Origin: Triadica sebifera
Taxonomy: Eukaryota > Streptophyta > Magnoliopsida > Malpighiales > Euphorbiaceae
Assembly (NCBI GenBank): GCA_023653625.1
Contig: CM042894.1
Span: 21,445,081 to 21,509,080 of the forward strand
Direction: 5' to 3'
Length of the DNA: 64,000 bases
Shown: positions 48,080-59,614 of the stretch, in pieces
Numbering within the stretch: the first letter of the stretch is position 1
Layout: every line of letters begins with the position of its first letter
Made by a program: the position numbers and the translations under genes
The notes under the pieces: generated by a model
Database searches by the model: none
The model's input: the letters and a program-made list of their open reading frames with translations, nothing else
What the model was told of the DNA's origin: nothing

Positions 48080-50265
48080 GGAAACATAAAAATAATTAAA
48101 AAGATATGAAAAAGTGGAGTTCCCATTGTTTACGCACATGACATAAGATATGAAAAAGTGGAGTTCCCATTGTTTACGCACATGACATAAGTAATCACGA
48201 CCGTGAATGTCTCGAAATTTAGATTCTAAAGCTGAAGATCTTCATGACCATAACATGTGTGCACACCCATGAAGATTTGCAGTTTAAATTGGATAGTTTT
48301 GTATTTTTGATAGAAACTTACAAAAATTCAAACTAAAACCCTCGCCACTATACCTCTGAATCCCCATAATCAATTCCCATTCTTTTCCCTTTCAATTTTG
48401 ATTGATAAAATACAAATCTCCATCATTGATGAGATTAAAACATATTAAATACCAAGTGTTTTCACCATATTTTTAAAGTCAGAGCCAATGAGTGCTAGAA
48501 CACATTTTTACCCCTAGAATACAATTCGTAATCATTGATATAGAGGTAAGGGATTATGTTTTTCATTAATCTTTCAATGGTTTAGTTCAGTTTTGATGAG
48601 GTTGAGATTTTTATGGGTTTAAGTTGAGTTTTTTACATTATTAATGGTTTAAATAGCTAGAATGATAATTTAGATTATAATAAAGGTTCTGATTATACGT
48701 TAAGAACTAAAATAAAGGGTGGAGAATCCCACTAGAGGTAGTAGACGTGAGAGATAGAGTTTAAGGCTCTAATAGTCAAGGTTTGTGCATATACACATTT
48801 TAATTCGAATATATTATGCTTGTGCTATGAAATATAATTCTAATATGTTAATTGGCATAAAATATGATATGTTAGTTGCGGGATTTGAGATAATTGACTC
48901 TTCAAATTCTGAGATGCATAATGAAAATTTATACATGACAATTGATTGTGTTATGACATTTTTATTGGTAGACAAGTTCTTAATTGACTGAGGATGGTTG
49001 GAAGATAGCTTGTTTATAATTGATTAAATGTTATATATATTGGAAAGTGTAGATAGGAGTGGCTAACATTGGTTAGATTTAGTACCAATGCATGATTGTG
49101 TGTGGTTTTGGCTTTAAACAGTGCTGAAAAATTGTTATAGACTGATATTTTATGGCCATGAAGGTAGCCTTCACGCCTATGAATGTCCACATAGAGCCAG
49201 TCATGGGAAGATAACCTATGGAATAAGGCTTCACGCCTATGAATATACCATTCACACTTGTGAATGCCCTGTATCTAGAATTTGTAAATTGAATTATATG
49301 ATAGAATTACTTGAGTAAGTTTTGCACCCACATTTAACATGATTAATTGAGATGGTATACAGTATGATAACATGATTATGAACAATGGTTATGCACATGA
49401 TGCTCTAAATTAAGAAGTGTTATGTGATGATTATGTTAGACTATGAAATGAGACATAACCGATACATATAACACGAATATGTTTATAAATGGCCATTCTT
49501 TATTTTCGGACTACCCTAAAATAAATGGCATGCCATTGAGGGGGTTATAATGCCATAGAATATTATTATGTGTTAATTAGGGTGGCTTAAACTCAGGTCA
49601 GAGTCTTCTAGTTATTTAGGGACAAGATGACTTAAGTTATGGTTAAAGTGCTCCTAATTTGAGAAGCTCGAGACTAGCAATACAAATAGATATAGTTAGT
49701 GAGCATGATGACTTAAGCTCGAATTAGAATGCTTTTGTTTCATAACCCACATCCAGGTAGTCTGGATCTAGAGTATTGTGCAGAATATAGTAAATGTGGT
49801 ATTGTGGAACATAGTAAATTATAAAGAGAAAACATTAAATTATTTATAATTCATTAATACAAAAAGGAAATAAGAATTTTGGAATGAAAATGCAATAAAT
49901 TTATAAAGCTAAAAGAAGTGAATTATTGTAATACAGAAATCAGTGAATTATTATAAAGCAAAACACAGTGAATTGTAATGCAGAATATAGTTATACCCTG
50001 GAAATGGGTATAAAATCCATAATCAAGTATATGAAACCAATTGTTGGATAGTTGTCCTATATGATATATTTGCCATATACAATTGATGACATAGAAGCAC
50101 TTATGTGATATGTCCTATGATTATTAGTTGTTGGGATGATAATACCCTCTTAACTTTCTTGGCAGATGATATCCAACTGGGGAGATCCATGATCCATAAA
50201 GATGATACTTGTAGCTTGAGGATCTCTCAATCCATCCTAAACCATCTGTAATGGTGAGCCTCATT
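48080..50265 (+). other. AT-rich gypsy-LTR-like remnant, no gene
   Basis: No readable protein. 48101-48188 is a perfect 44-bp tandem duplication. 48190-48260 and 49140-49270 hold TTCACG/CGTGAA palindromes in decayed form. AGAGGTAAGGGATTATG near 48542 and the CCACATCCAGGTAGTCTGGATC region near 49748 have the flavour of Tekay-type LTR leader sequence, and minus-strand gypsy gag follows on the right. I assign it to a decayed gypsy LTR with low confidence; orientation is a guess. Confidence 0.35.
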
Positions 50266-50606
50266 TTTCAGAATACCACCTGCATATCAACATGGGTGCA
50301 CAAACTCTCTCTCATGGTTAGTGATTGACATGTTCCATTATCTCAAATTTAGGACCTTGCAGTGCTATCGGCCACCAATCATAAGCATTCTCCTGGAGTA
50401 ATGACACTGCATACTCGTACAACTACTTTGGCATGTAATGCATCTATTAGAATACTCATTCAACTATCTATAGCCAGAACTTAGTTGCTATGGAGTCATC
50501 ATTCCTTTTGTCATAGATGTTGGTGGCTCCAAACTCCTAAAAATTTTTAAGCAGTAGGATGGGTTGAGCCAACTGTGTTATTTTATATAGTAAGCCTACC
50601 ATGTTC
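50266..50606 (-). pseudogene. Gypsy gag fragment (minus)
   Basis: On the minus strand, YEYAVSLLQENAYDWWPI (about 50420-50370) closely matches FDYAVSLLQGNAYEWWETV in the complete chromovirus, so this is the capsid part of gypsy gag. Several stops surround it. It continues to the right of the solo LTR, at 52386-52686. Confidence 0.7.
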
Positions 50607-50611
50607 CTTAA

Positions 50612-52380
50612 TGCTGGATCTTGAACATGTTTCTCATACATATGATAGTGGAATTTAAAATTTTATCAATTCCAAAACCCATGGAACGCCCTATGTAATT
50701 TAAATCGGATTACATACCATCAAATAAAAGAAGTTGATTACCTTGTTTGCAACTCTTAATCTTCCAAGTTGTGCTCTTTTCCTTCTTTGTTAGGTTGTAG
50801 TCAACCACAACAATCTAAAAGTTCAATTGTCTCTAACAAAAATGCACTTGAAGGAATAAAGAGAAAAACCACAATGGAGATAGGGTGACAATCAACCTAA
50901 GTGCTAGCTATGGTGAATTATCTTATGAGATAGATGGAAAGAGAGAAATTTTCATTCTCTAAGTTGGAAACCATGAAATTAACCTCTAATAAAGTTATTT
51001 ATAAGTCCTCTAATATTATTAGAGTAGAATTTCTCAAACCTTATGTTTTAAGCTTCCTATTTAAAATAAAATTGCTTAACTGACTTGATTTGCAACCATG
51101 AATAACCGCGAATAATGTTGATGTTGGGCAAAGTCATGACCATGAGGTATTGTTGTGCCTGCAACATTTTGCAACACAAAATGGTAGAACGATTCCCGAA
51201 TCATTAGCAAGTGCAAACTCCATCATGAATACCCTATCCATGATTGTGATATACTATTGGGACTAGGAGCCATTTGAAACCATGATATTCGATTCGTGAC
51301 GGTGAATTTGTTTTGCCCAAATTTTCTCTCAATTCTCTTTGGATCTAATCCAAAGCCCATTTCTAATTTCGTTCATTCCTTCTATGCATATGACCTAATA
51401 GATTCCCAATTATGCGAGGAGCTTAAATCATCACATGATTTTGAGCAAATCATGAGCAAAATCTAGCAATACATCATAGCCATCCAATTAACCAAAAAGT
51501 TAGTGGTCTGACTATAAACCCTTCTATAGATAATTACTATACAATTCATAATTGTACCACCCTATACCTCATTTGGTTCAAAGAATGAATTGTGTGTCAA
51601 TTTCCACTAGACTGACAATATGACATCTAGTCCAAATGATATTAGTTCTAGTATATGAGACTTATTACTCTATTAGACATGTCTTTAATGACCTTCTTCA
51701 AGACTTTTCCACCTCAGTTAAGAATTTTTAAATAATGATCTCTACAAGGGACCATAGGTATACTCTTTAGTGGTGAATCCTTTATTGACTACTTAACTAC
51801 TTTTGGATACCTCATGCTATACCCAATCACCACCCTATGAGCAACCTTAGAGAGGCAACAAGGAATGGAGTCAAAGTATGGGCTTTAGTATGCAAGTTAA
51901 CCTTGAACATCTTAAGTCTAAGGATATTTGCACGATTGCTATGATGAGACTATCACTGACATTAAATACATATCTATATAATTGTCTTATAATAGGTCAT
52001 CCAATGTACTTGGATACTCTAGTAAGCACCCATATGTTCATTATAATCATCTCTTATCTTCATCTTTTAAGATCAGTTGCTTAACTTAGTCAAGGAGTAT
52101 AACATGTGCTAGTGTATCTAAATTAACAATGTTTTGTCTTATTAATCCTATGACTATGGATCATTTAGATTTAAAAATCATTGCATATGATAGGAATCTC
52201 ATTATCAAAATCTCATTTTTCCTTCATGCTCTATTACATACCAAAGACTTCATTAAATAGTCTAAGATCTAAATCAAATTCATATATGAATAAACACTAA
52301 TATAATGAAAAATCCTTTATTAATTATAAATGAGTGCATCAAGTGACTAAGGTGATTGCCTTTAGAGCAACTCTCTAACA
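50612..52380 (-). mobile_element. Solo LTR of the long-LTR copia family (1,769 bp)
   Basis: Left edge TGCTGGATCTTGAAC (relatives TGTCAATTTTTGAAC), right edge CTCTCTAACA. The flanks CTTAA (50607-50611) and CTTAA (52381-52385) are a perfect 5-bp target duplication, and gypsy gag lies on both sides. No internal sequence is present, so the element was reduced to one LTR by recombination. It carries decayed TCATGACCATGA/TTCGTGACGGTGAA palindromes (51090-51310). Confidence 0.92.
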
Positions 52381-52385
52381 CTTAA

Positions 52386-52686
52386 TAAATTTGTTTGTCC
52401 AACACTAGTACTGGAATGTCCATATGATGATGTGGATTTGGATCTAGCTTTAGTAGCTCATGGATGTTTAGATCAAGATGACACCTCCTTATCTAAGGGC
52501 TCATTACTCTCTACATGTTAGACGATAATCCGCTATGATCTGAAATCCATAACTACCTATAAGGTCAGAAATAACGGTCCTAATTAGTTAGCAACAACCT
52601 ATATATGCAAATGCTCCTGTACGCATGCTTTGCAGTTCTTATATTTTCAAAATTCTTTTTGAAATCCCAAAATCATCCAAACCGAT
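52386..52686 (-). pseudogene. Gypsy gag start (minus), decayed
   Basis: Region between the primer site (52687-52697) and the solo LTR insertion. It occupies the place of a gypsy leader and gag N-terminus, but stops are frequent and I can read no domain. Assigned by position. Confidence 0.45.
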
Positions 52687-52697
52687 CTCTGATACCA
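52687..52697 (-). other. Primer-binding site of a minus gypsy element
   Basis: The minus strand reads TGGTATCAGAG, next to the LTR edge TGTAACACTCCC at 52705; same layout as 11404-11419. Confidence 0.75.
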
Positions 52698-52704
52698 AAA
52701 ATAA

Positions 52705-52798
52705 TGTAACACTCCCTCATCTTACCTAACCAATGGCCGCCAAGAAAGTGCTATGCAAACTTCCTCTCAAAAAACTGTTTATAATATATTGAAAAGAT

Positions 52799-52858
<60 letters not shown>

Positions 52859-54116
52859 TATTTACATTTTATATATACAAAAGTGATGTTATACAAAAGT
52901 ACAATTGAACTATTTATAAAGGATCATGGTTTTGTACACATTCAAAATGAGAAATCAAAAATCAAAAGTACAAAAACAAATTCACCCATAATTGGTTCTA
53001 TGCTATGTCATTGGCCTTAGGATCCCACTGAAATTAACCTTTATCTACAACTTGTTTTTATGAACGGCAACAACCCTTCACACTATTCGAGAGAACAAAC
53101 ATATCTCACATGAAGCACTAAGCTAAGTGATTCATACAAATAGTCAATAAACTATATGGCAAACAAACATTCACATACTTGTAAGAATTCATGCACAAAT
53201 TGCCAATATAAATATTATTGAAGCGATAATATATCATACCTATCACGTTATAAACTATCTCTATGAATTTCATTTTCATAAATTACATTTTGCACATTCC
53301 ACTTGCCATTACTTAATAATATCACTAATCTTTCATACTTCTTTTCAATCACTTACCTCTTTCTTTCATATGTCTCTGTTTGCCATATATTCCTCATCCT
53401 TTATTTTCAATATATGCCCAAGATGCCCAAACCAGATACTAGGAGATAAAAGGGCTATAAACAAGAACTTGTCCTATTTGAATGGGTGCCATATAATATG
53501 AGACAATGAATGTCATTGATAATGGGTTACAAATTGCCTACAGGCTTTAAACACCTATGGGCACAATACCAACCTATTTATCCACTATAGTCTAGGATAG
53601 ACTAATATGTTGGGGTCAAATTCCTTTCCACAATTTCATGTTTTCATCGCTCTTTATTAAAATCTTTTATAAGATTTTATCATTTTTCTTATATAAAAAT
53701 CTTTCAAACATATAATTCACATCTTGATCATATCCATATTATTTCTATTCATTCTATGCATTTAAACACATATTATGTCATATTTTAAAGCATATATCAA
53801 TTTAGCATTCAGTTAGCTTATGAATAAATTTTACTTAAAATAGAGCTTTCACATGACAATGATGTAGCAGTTGCTTCACAACCGTGAATGAATGTCTAGA
53901 ACTTGTGAATAGTTTTGGAACAATTTTACGATCGTGACAAATACTTCATGCCCCTGATTTCAATCTGGGACAGCTTCACGCCTGTCACACTTTATTTTGT
54001 CCCAAGCCATAAAAGAATCTAGATTGAATAATACCCTTTCTAAGCAAGGTTCATGCCTATGAATCATTGATTCAAGCCCGTGAGCAAGGCTGGAAAGCTA
54101 CTTTTGATTGTTAAAG
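52705..54116 (-). repeat. 5' LTR of a minus gypsy element
   Basis: Starts TGTAACACTCCC next to the primer site, so on the minus strand it ends GGGAGTGTTACA, as the solo LTR at 22194 does. It contains (AT)28 (52801-52857), and palindromes at 53875-54090 (TTCACAACCGTGAA at 53877-53890). The outer edge is uncertain; 54117 is where sequence of the copia leader begins. About 1.4 kb; no ORF. Confidence 0.65.
52801..52857. repeat. (AT)n microsatellite
   Basis: 57 bases of uninterrupted AT in the gypsy LTR, about 95 bases from its edge; the related LTR at 11419 has one about 690 bases in. Confidence 0.95.
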
Positions 54117-56309
54117 GAACAACTTAGATTATATCCTTTTGTTAAAAAATGAATTTAATTTTTTTTTGTCTCAAATTTTAATTTTAATTCAATGACATAT
54201 CAATATGATGATATTATATGTTGTTGATGATAATTAAAAGGTTTGGATTTGATTTAAATATGAAATTTGAAGTTATGCATAGTTACTGAATTTCTAAGGT
54301 TTATGAAACCTAGTTATTCCAATTGAGTTGTTTGTAGGGCTACTTGAATTTTGTTTGTTAATTTAATTAATCAAATATTTTTATGATATATTTAGAATGT
54401 GTTTTAACTTCTAGAAAACACCTATTATGATACAAAAATCATTTTTCATCATGGAACAAACAAAATATGTAACTAGGTTGAGAATCATCTTACCATGTGA
54501 TGGGACTATTTTGTGTTGTTTAACTTAATGACGTGTAACTTGATGATCATAACCTTAATTCATGTTTATGAGATATTCATAATGTTATTTTGATGTCAAT
54601 TTCATGCTGAAGTCAAATTAAATTCGTAGTTAAATTCCTAAAGAATCCTAATTCAAATATGATTCAATTTAAGCAATTTTTGTGTAATTGGTTTGCTAGT
54701 TGAATGATAAATGATTTAGATTGTCTAATGAATGAATTTAATTAGTTTAAAATTATTACAAGTTGGCTATAATGATGAGAACGAATTCTGAAAAATTTGG
54801 GAATTTTTAAATCGAATTTGATTTGAATTAGAAAAGGGTTTTCAAAATCATAATTCGACTAGGATTCTAATATGCAATTGTACCTAGGATTGTTTAATCC
54901 TATTTGGCGTCAAACTAATAATTAATTAAGGTAGTTTAAATTATAAATTAAATATTTTTCATATTTGTATTTAATATTAAATGAGATTTAATTATTAAAT
55001 TCGGATTTAATAATTGCATGCATTAAAATAGTAATAACCTAGTTGGCAAAGTAGACAATTTTAGAAAACTTTTTGATATGATCGAATGTATGCCTAAAAT
55101 GCATGGTTTCCTTTTTTAAAAAGTGTTTCTAAATGTTCATATGATTATTTAATGAGATTGAACAATGATTTATGATGAATTACGATAAAAGGCTAAACAA
55201 TCAAAACAAAGTTTCAAGAGTTGAAACAAAAGGAACCCAAATTGTTACTTTAATTAATTGCCTTTAATTATGCATTAGAGAATGCATGCTAAAGGTGTAT
55301 GGAATGGTATGATGGTATGATTATAGACTTGACCATTGAGATTGATCATGCATGGAATTTTATTTTTGGTAAATAGGACCTGTGAGTCCCTGACTTTTCT
55401 TTTCTCTCTATTGTATTTCTCTTCTTATCTTACTCCCCTCAAATGTAACTTGAGGTATTATTATGAAGAATTTATATAATTTTATTATATAGTATTACAA
55501 TAAAATTGAAATACAAAGGATTAAGAAGCCAAGGAGATGGTGTCAAAAACAAATGAGCATTAGAATAGAAAATTGTTTTCTATTTTGGTGTTGTAATTTC
55601 ATACATCTACCCTAGGTGAGACCTAGTCAATCATTTCATAGCTTGAATGATTGATGTTAGATTATTTCCATAATCATGACCATATAATTAGTGTAATTAT
55701 CTTAAATATATCTATATGTAATGAATGGATATATTATGCATGCTAAATTGCCATTATGAGACCTAAATAAAGAAATCTCTCTTAAATTATATTAAGGTCA
55801 ATGCCTTCCATTAATCTGGCAAGAACTGGAGTTCTTTGATAGTTTGGGTTATTGAGAAAACCCAAGCCCACTCTACATGTATATGTTCAAACCATCGAAT
55901 TTTAATTTCATGATTAATGGGCTGGTTTTAACTAGTTACATTGGCTTGTTGGGTAAACCCAATGCCAGTGTGAATTAGAGGCAATATTGGGTAAGTGTAC
56001 ATGAGATGTGCATTTAGCAACAATTGATAGCCCAATGATTCAGTAGTTGCATGTTTTGATGCAATTGGTATGAGATACCTACCAATTAACCTAATATGGC
56101 TTATTGGGTGAATCTATGGTCATTTTTAGTGATGTTGGATACTGTTCCACTAGGAGAGCTTCTAACAGGTTCTCTCGGGTTCATAGTGAGGGCTATAGGT
56201 TCGCAACAAAATAATGGGAGTTATAATACGCGTTTATTAAAGATCTAATAATCATGTATTTAGTACATTCTCTAACATGATATTTCTTTACATCTAGGTT
56301 GCTAAAATT
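54117..56309 (+). other. Long leader of the plus-strand long-LTR copia element
   Basis: Collinear with 18505-20665 on the opposite strand, so it is the same 2.2-kb pre-gag leader, missing its first 60-70 bases and the PBS. No long ORF on either strand. The block around AATGCATGCTAAAGGTGTATGG (55277 region) matches 19525 in reverse. Confidence 0.7.
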
Positions 56310-57130
56310 ATGTCATCAAATGTGAGCTTATGCTCAATTCTCGAATCCAACAAATTGACTGGCCCAAACTTCTTAGATTGGCTAAGGAATTTGAGTATAG
56401 TTCTCAAAGATGAAAAGATAACCTATGTCTTGGAAGAGCCACTTCCATCCCCTCATGCTAATGATGCATCTATTGATGAACAGTTGGCCTACAAGAAGCA
56501 AGTGGATGATAATAAGTTGGTAGGTTGTATTATGCTTGCTTCTATGTCTCATGAGCTTCAAAAGTACCATGAGAGCATGAACACTAATATCATTATGTTT
56601 CATCTTAGGGATATTTTTGATGAGGAAGTTCAAATTGAGTGAAATGAGATATCCAAGTTGCTCTTCCACTCCAAGATGTTAGAGGGGACTTCTCAAGTGC
56701 GACATGGATTGAAGTCGAATGGGTATATTGTGTAATTGGCTACCTTGGGGTTTGTAATGGATCATGAGTTAAGTATAGACTTAATTCTCTAAAGTTTTCC
56801 TGATAGTTATGCACACTTCGTGCTGAATTATCAAATGAACAAGATATCCACTTTGATCCCCAAATTGATCAATATGCTCAAGATAGCTGAGCCATGCTTA
56901 AGAAAGAGCAAAAGGTTGTGATGCTGGTGGACACTTCTGGTTCTTCTAAGAAAAGGACAAGAAAAAAAAAGTCCACAAAGACCCAATGAGGCATAAAGAA
57001 GAAGGGAAAAGAGACTACTTCAAAAGGGACTTGCTTCCATTGTGGCAAGACTGGCCATTGGAAGAGGAATTGCAAGACCTATCGGGAGTCTTTAAAAAAG
57101 GAGAAGGATTAGACATTAGATGCCCTTTCT
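56310..57130 (+). pseudogene. Long-LTR copia gag (plus) with zinc knuckle
   Basis: ATG 56310; open for 110 codons (LTGPNFLDWLRNLSIVLKDE, DEQLAYKKQVDDNKLVGCIM) to TGA 56640. The rest is readable in several frames, ending with a good knuckle CFHCGKTGHWKRNC (57032-57073). Gag_pre-type UBN2 capsid as in Tork/Angela-like elements. At least four stops. Confidence 0.82.
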
Positions 57131-57530
57131 CCATTAGGTATTTATGTTATTGAGGTTAATACTATTTCTATTAATAATGCATACCAGATGCGACTCACAC
57201 ATATGTACTGATATGCAGGGCCTAAGGAACAATAGACAGCTCAAGAAAGGAGAGTCAAACCTATGTGTATGCAATGGAGCAAAAGTTACTATAATAGCTG
57301 TAGGAACTTATGTATTTGCACTCCCAAGTGGGCTTGATTTAGAATTAGACAATTGTTATTATGTTCCAGTTATAACAAAAAATATTGTTTATATTTCTTG
57401 TTTAAATAGAAAAGGTTTTCATTTAATTATTAATGGTGTGGATGAAAGGAGAAACCGAACCTTGTTAGACATGGTGAGGTCAATGATGAGCTTTGCAGAA
57501 CTGGCTAAGTTCTTTTAAGGTCATGCACTA
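57131..57530 (+). pseudogene. Long-LTR copia protease/integrase with internal deletion
   Basis: Reads CTDMQGLRNNRQLKKGE (after a damaged protease), DNCYYVPVITKNIVYISCLNRKGFHLIING, then jumps straight to ERRNRTLLDMVRSMMSF. The relative at 62965-63600 has about 630 bases at this place, containing GAG-pre-integrase, the zinc site and the first two catalytic Asp of integrase. The joint AATGGTGTGG resembles both edges of the lost segment (AAATGGTT and AATGGTGT), pointing to a microhomology deletion. Confidence 0.8.
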
Positions 57531-59560
57531 GGGACTTATGTTTATATATTAAATAGAGTCATTTCTAAGTCAGTTGAGGTTATTCCATATGATATATGGG
57601 CTAATAAGAGACCTATTCTTTCTCACTTGAAAGTATGGGGTTGCCCTACTTATGTGAAGTAGACAATGTCAAATAAGCTAGAAGCTAAGTCTGATAATTG
57701 TCTATTTGTGGGATATCCAAAAAAGACATTTGGATATCAATTCTACCATACTGTGGAACAAAATGTGTTTGTTTCAAAACATGCTATCTTTTTAGAAAAA
57801 GAGTTTCTTCTAAAAGAAGATAGTGAGAGGAAGATTAAACTTGATGAAGTTCAAGATGCTCAAACAGATGCAGATCAACTGACAGAATATAAATCTGTTA
57901 CTAATTGAGATGAAGTAACAACTACACCTTCTGAAACATAAGAACTTCATAGATCAAGTAGGATATGCACTGTTCCTAAGAGATATTGATTTCTCATAAG
58001 TAAACATAATGACGTATTGCTCATAGAGGATGATGAGCCTACTTCCTATGAAGAAGTTCTGAATAGCTTAGAATCTGATAGATGGCTAAAAGCCATAGAA
58101 TTAGAGATGGATTCCATGTATAAAAACCAAGTGTGGACTTTGGTTGACCCACCTGAAGGGATTAAACCCATTGGGTGCAAATGGGTCTTCAAGAATAAGA
58201 CTGACATGGAAGGTAATGTAGTTACCTATAAAGCTAGGCTAGTAGCCAAAGGATATCATTAAAGACAAGGTGTTGACTATGACGGAACTTTCTCTCCAAT
58301 TTCTATGTTTAAATCCATCAGGATATTGCTAGCCATTGTTGCTCATTACGATTATGAGATTTGGAAAATGGATGTGAAAATAACTTTCCTTAATGGAAAT
58401 CTGACAGAGGATGTGTACATGATACAACATGAGGGTTTCACATTAAGTGATGGTAAAGGGTATGCGAATTGCAAAATTCCATTTATGGATTGAAGCAAAC
58501 ATCCAGGAGTTAGAACATCCGATTCGATGAGATAGCCAAAAAGTTTGGTTTCTCACAAAATATAGATGAACCTTATGTATACAAGAAGGTTAGTGGGAGT
58601 GCAGTCGTATTCCTAGTATTGTATGTAGATGGCATACTTTTTATAGGAAATGACATCTTAGTTCCTCAATTAGTTAAAATTTGGCTTTCTAAGAATTTTT
58701 CCATGAAAGATCTTCGAGAAGTAACCTATATAATGGGCATTAGGATCTATAGAGATAGATCTAAGAGGTTACTTAGTCTTTCTCATTCTACATACATAGA
58801 TAAGATGCTAAAGAGGTTTAGCATGGAACAGTCTAAGAGAGGATTAATTCCATGATATTACCTTATCTAAGTCCATGTGTCCAAAGAAATAGGATGAATG
58901 AACACATATGAGTAGGATTCCATATGCATTGGCTATTGAATCCATCATATATGTTATGTTATGTACTAGACCGGATGTATCATATACTTTGATTGTCACG
59001 AGCATATATCAATCAGATCTTGGCAAGAGGCATTGGGTGGCTGTTAAGAATATCCTTTAGTACTTAAGAAGAACTAAGGATGCATTCTTGGTTTATGCAA
59101 ATGGTGAGCTTAAAGTAAGTGGGTATATGGATGCTAGCTTCCAAATTGATAAGCATGACTCCAAGTCCCAATTAGGCTATATTTACATGTTAAATGGTAG
59201 TGCAATCAGTTAGAAGAGTTCCAAACAAGAGTTGACTGCAGATTCCACAATTGAAGCAGAGTACATTGTAGCTTCTAAGGCAGCTAAGGAAACGATTTGG
59301 ATAAGGAAATTCATCATAGAGTTAGAAAGTGGTTCCTAGAATTATTGATCCAATACCCTTATATTGTGATAACAATAGAGCCATTGCACAAGCAAAAGAG
59401 CCACAATTTCATCAAAGATCCAAACATGTATTTAAACATTACCATCTGATTTGTGAAATCATAGGTAGACATGATGTAAGGATAGAGAGAGTTCCCACTG
59501 ATCAGAATATAGTTGATCCTTTCATTAAGCCATTTGCCAAATGAAACATGATAGTCACGT
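57531..59560 (+). pseudogene. Long-LTR copia integrase end, RT and RNase H (plus)
   Basis: CLFVGYPKKTFGYQFYHTVEQ (57690) ends integrase; RT begins LESDRWLKAIELEMDSMY, IKPIGCKWVFKNKTDMEGN (58150-58230), continues WKMDVKITFLNGNLTEDVYM (58365) and has Y-V-D-G where the catalytic Y-V-D-D is expected (58619-58632; GAT to GGC), so the second Asp is lost. RNase H pieces: YMDASFQIDKHDSKSQ (59125), TIEAEYIVASKAAKE, LYCDNNRAIAQAKEP (59360), ending PFIKPFAK near 59541. Five or more stops and frameshifts. Confidence 0.85.
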
Positions 59561-59604
59561 ACTCGCCTATGGTATAATCTATAAAGGCGATTAGTATTAG
59601 TGTA

Positions 59605-59614
59605 AGTGGGAGAT
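59605..59614 (+). other. Polypurine tract of the plus long-LTR copia element
   Basis: AGTGGGAGAT directly before the LTR start TGTTAGAGAG at 59615; 60 bases after the last RNase H codons. Confidence 0.8.

Noticed and set aside
48080..50265. Host intergenic DNA or gene between elements
   Set aside because: No coding frame or exon-like structure; decayed palindromes and neighbouring gypsy gag make a gypsy LTR more likely.
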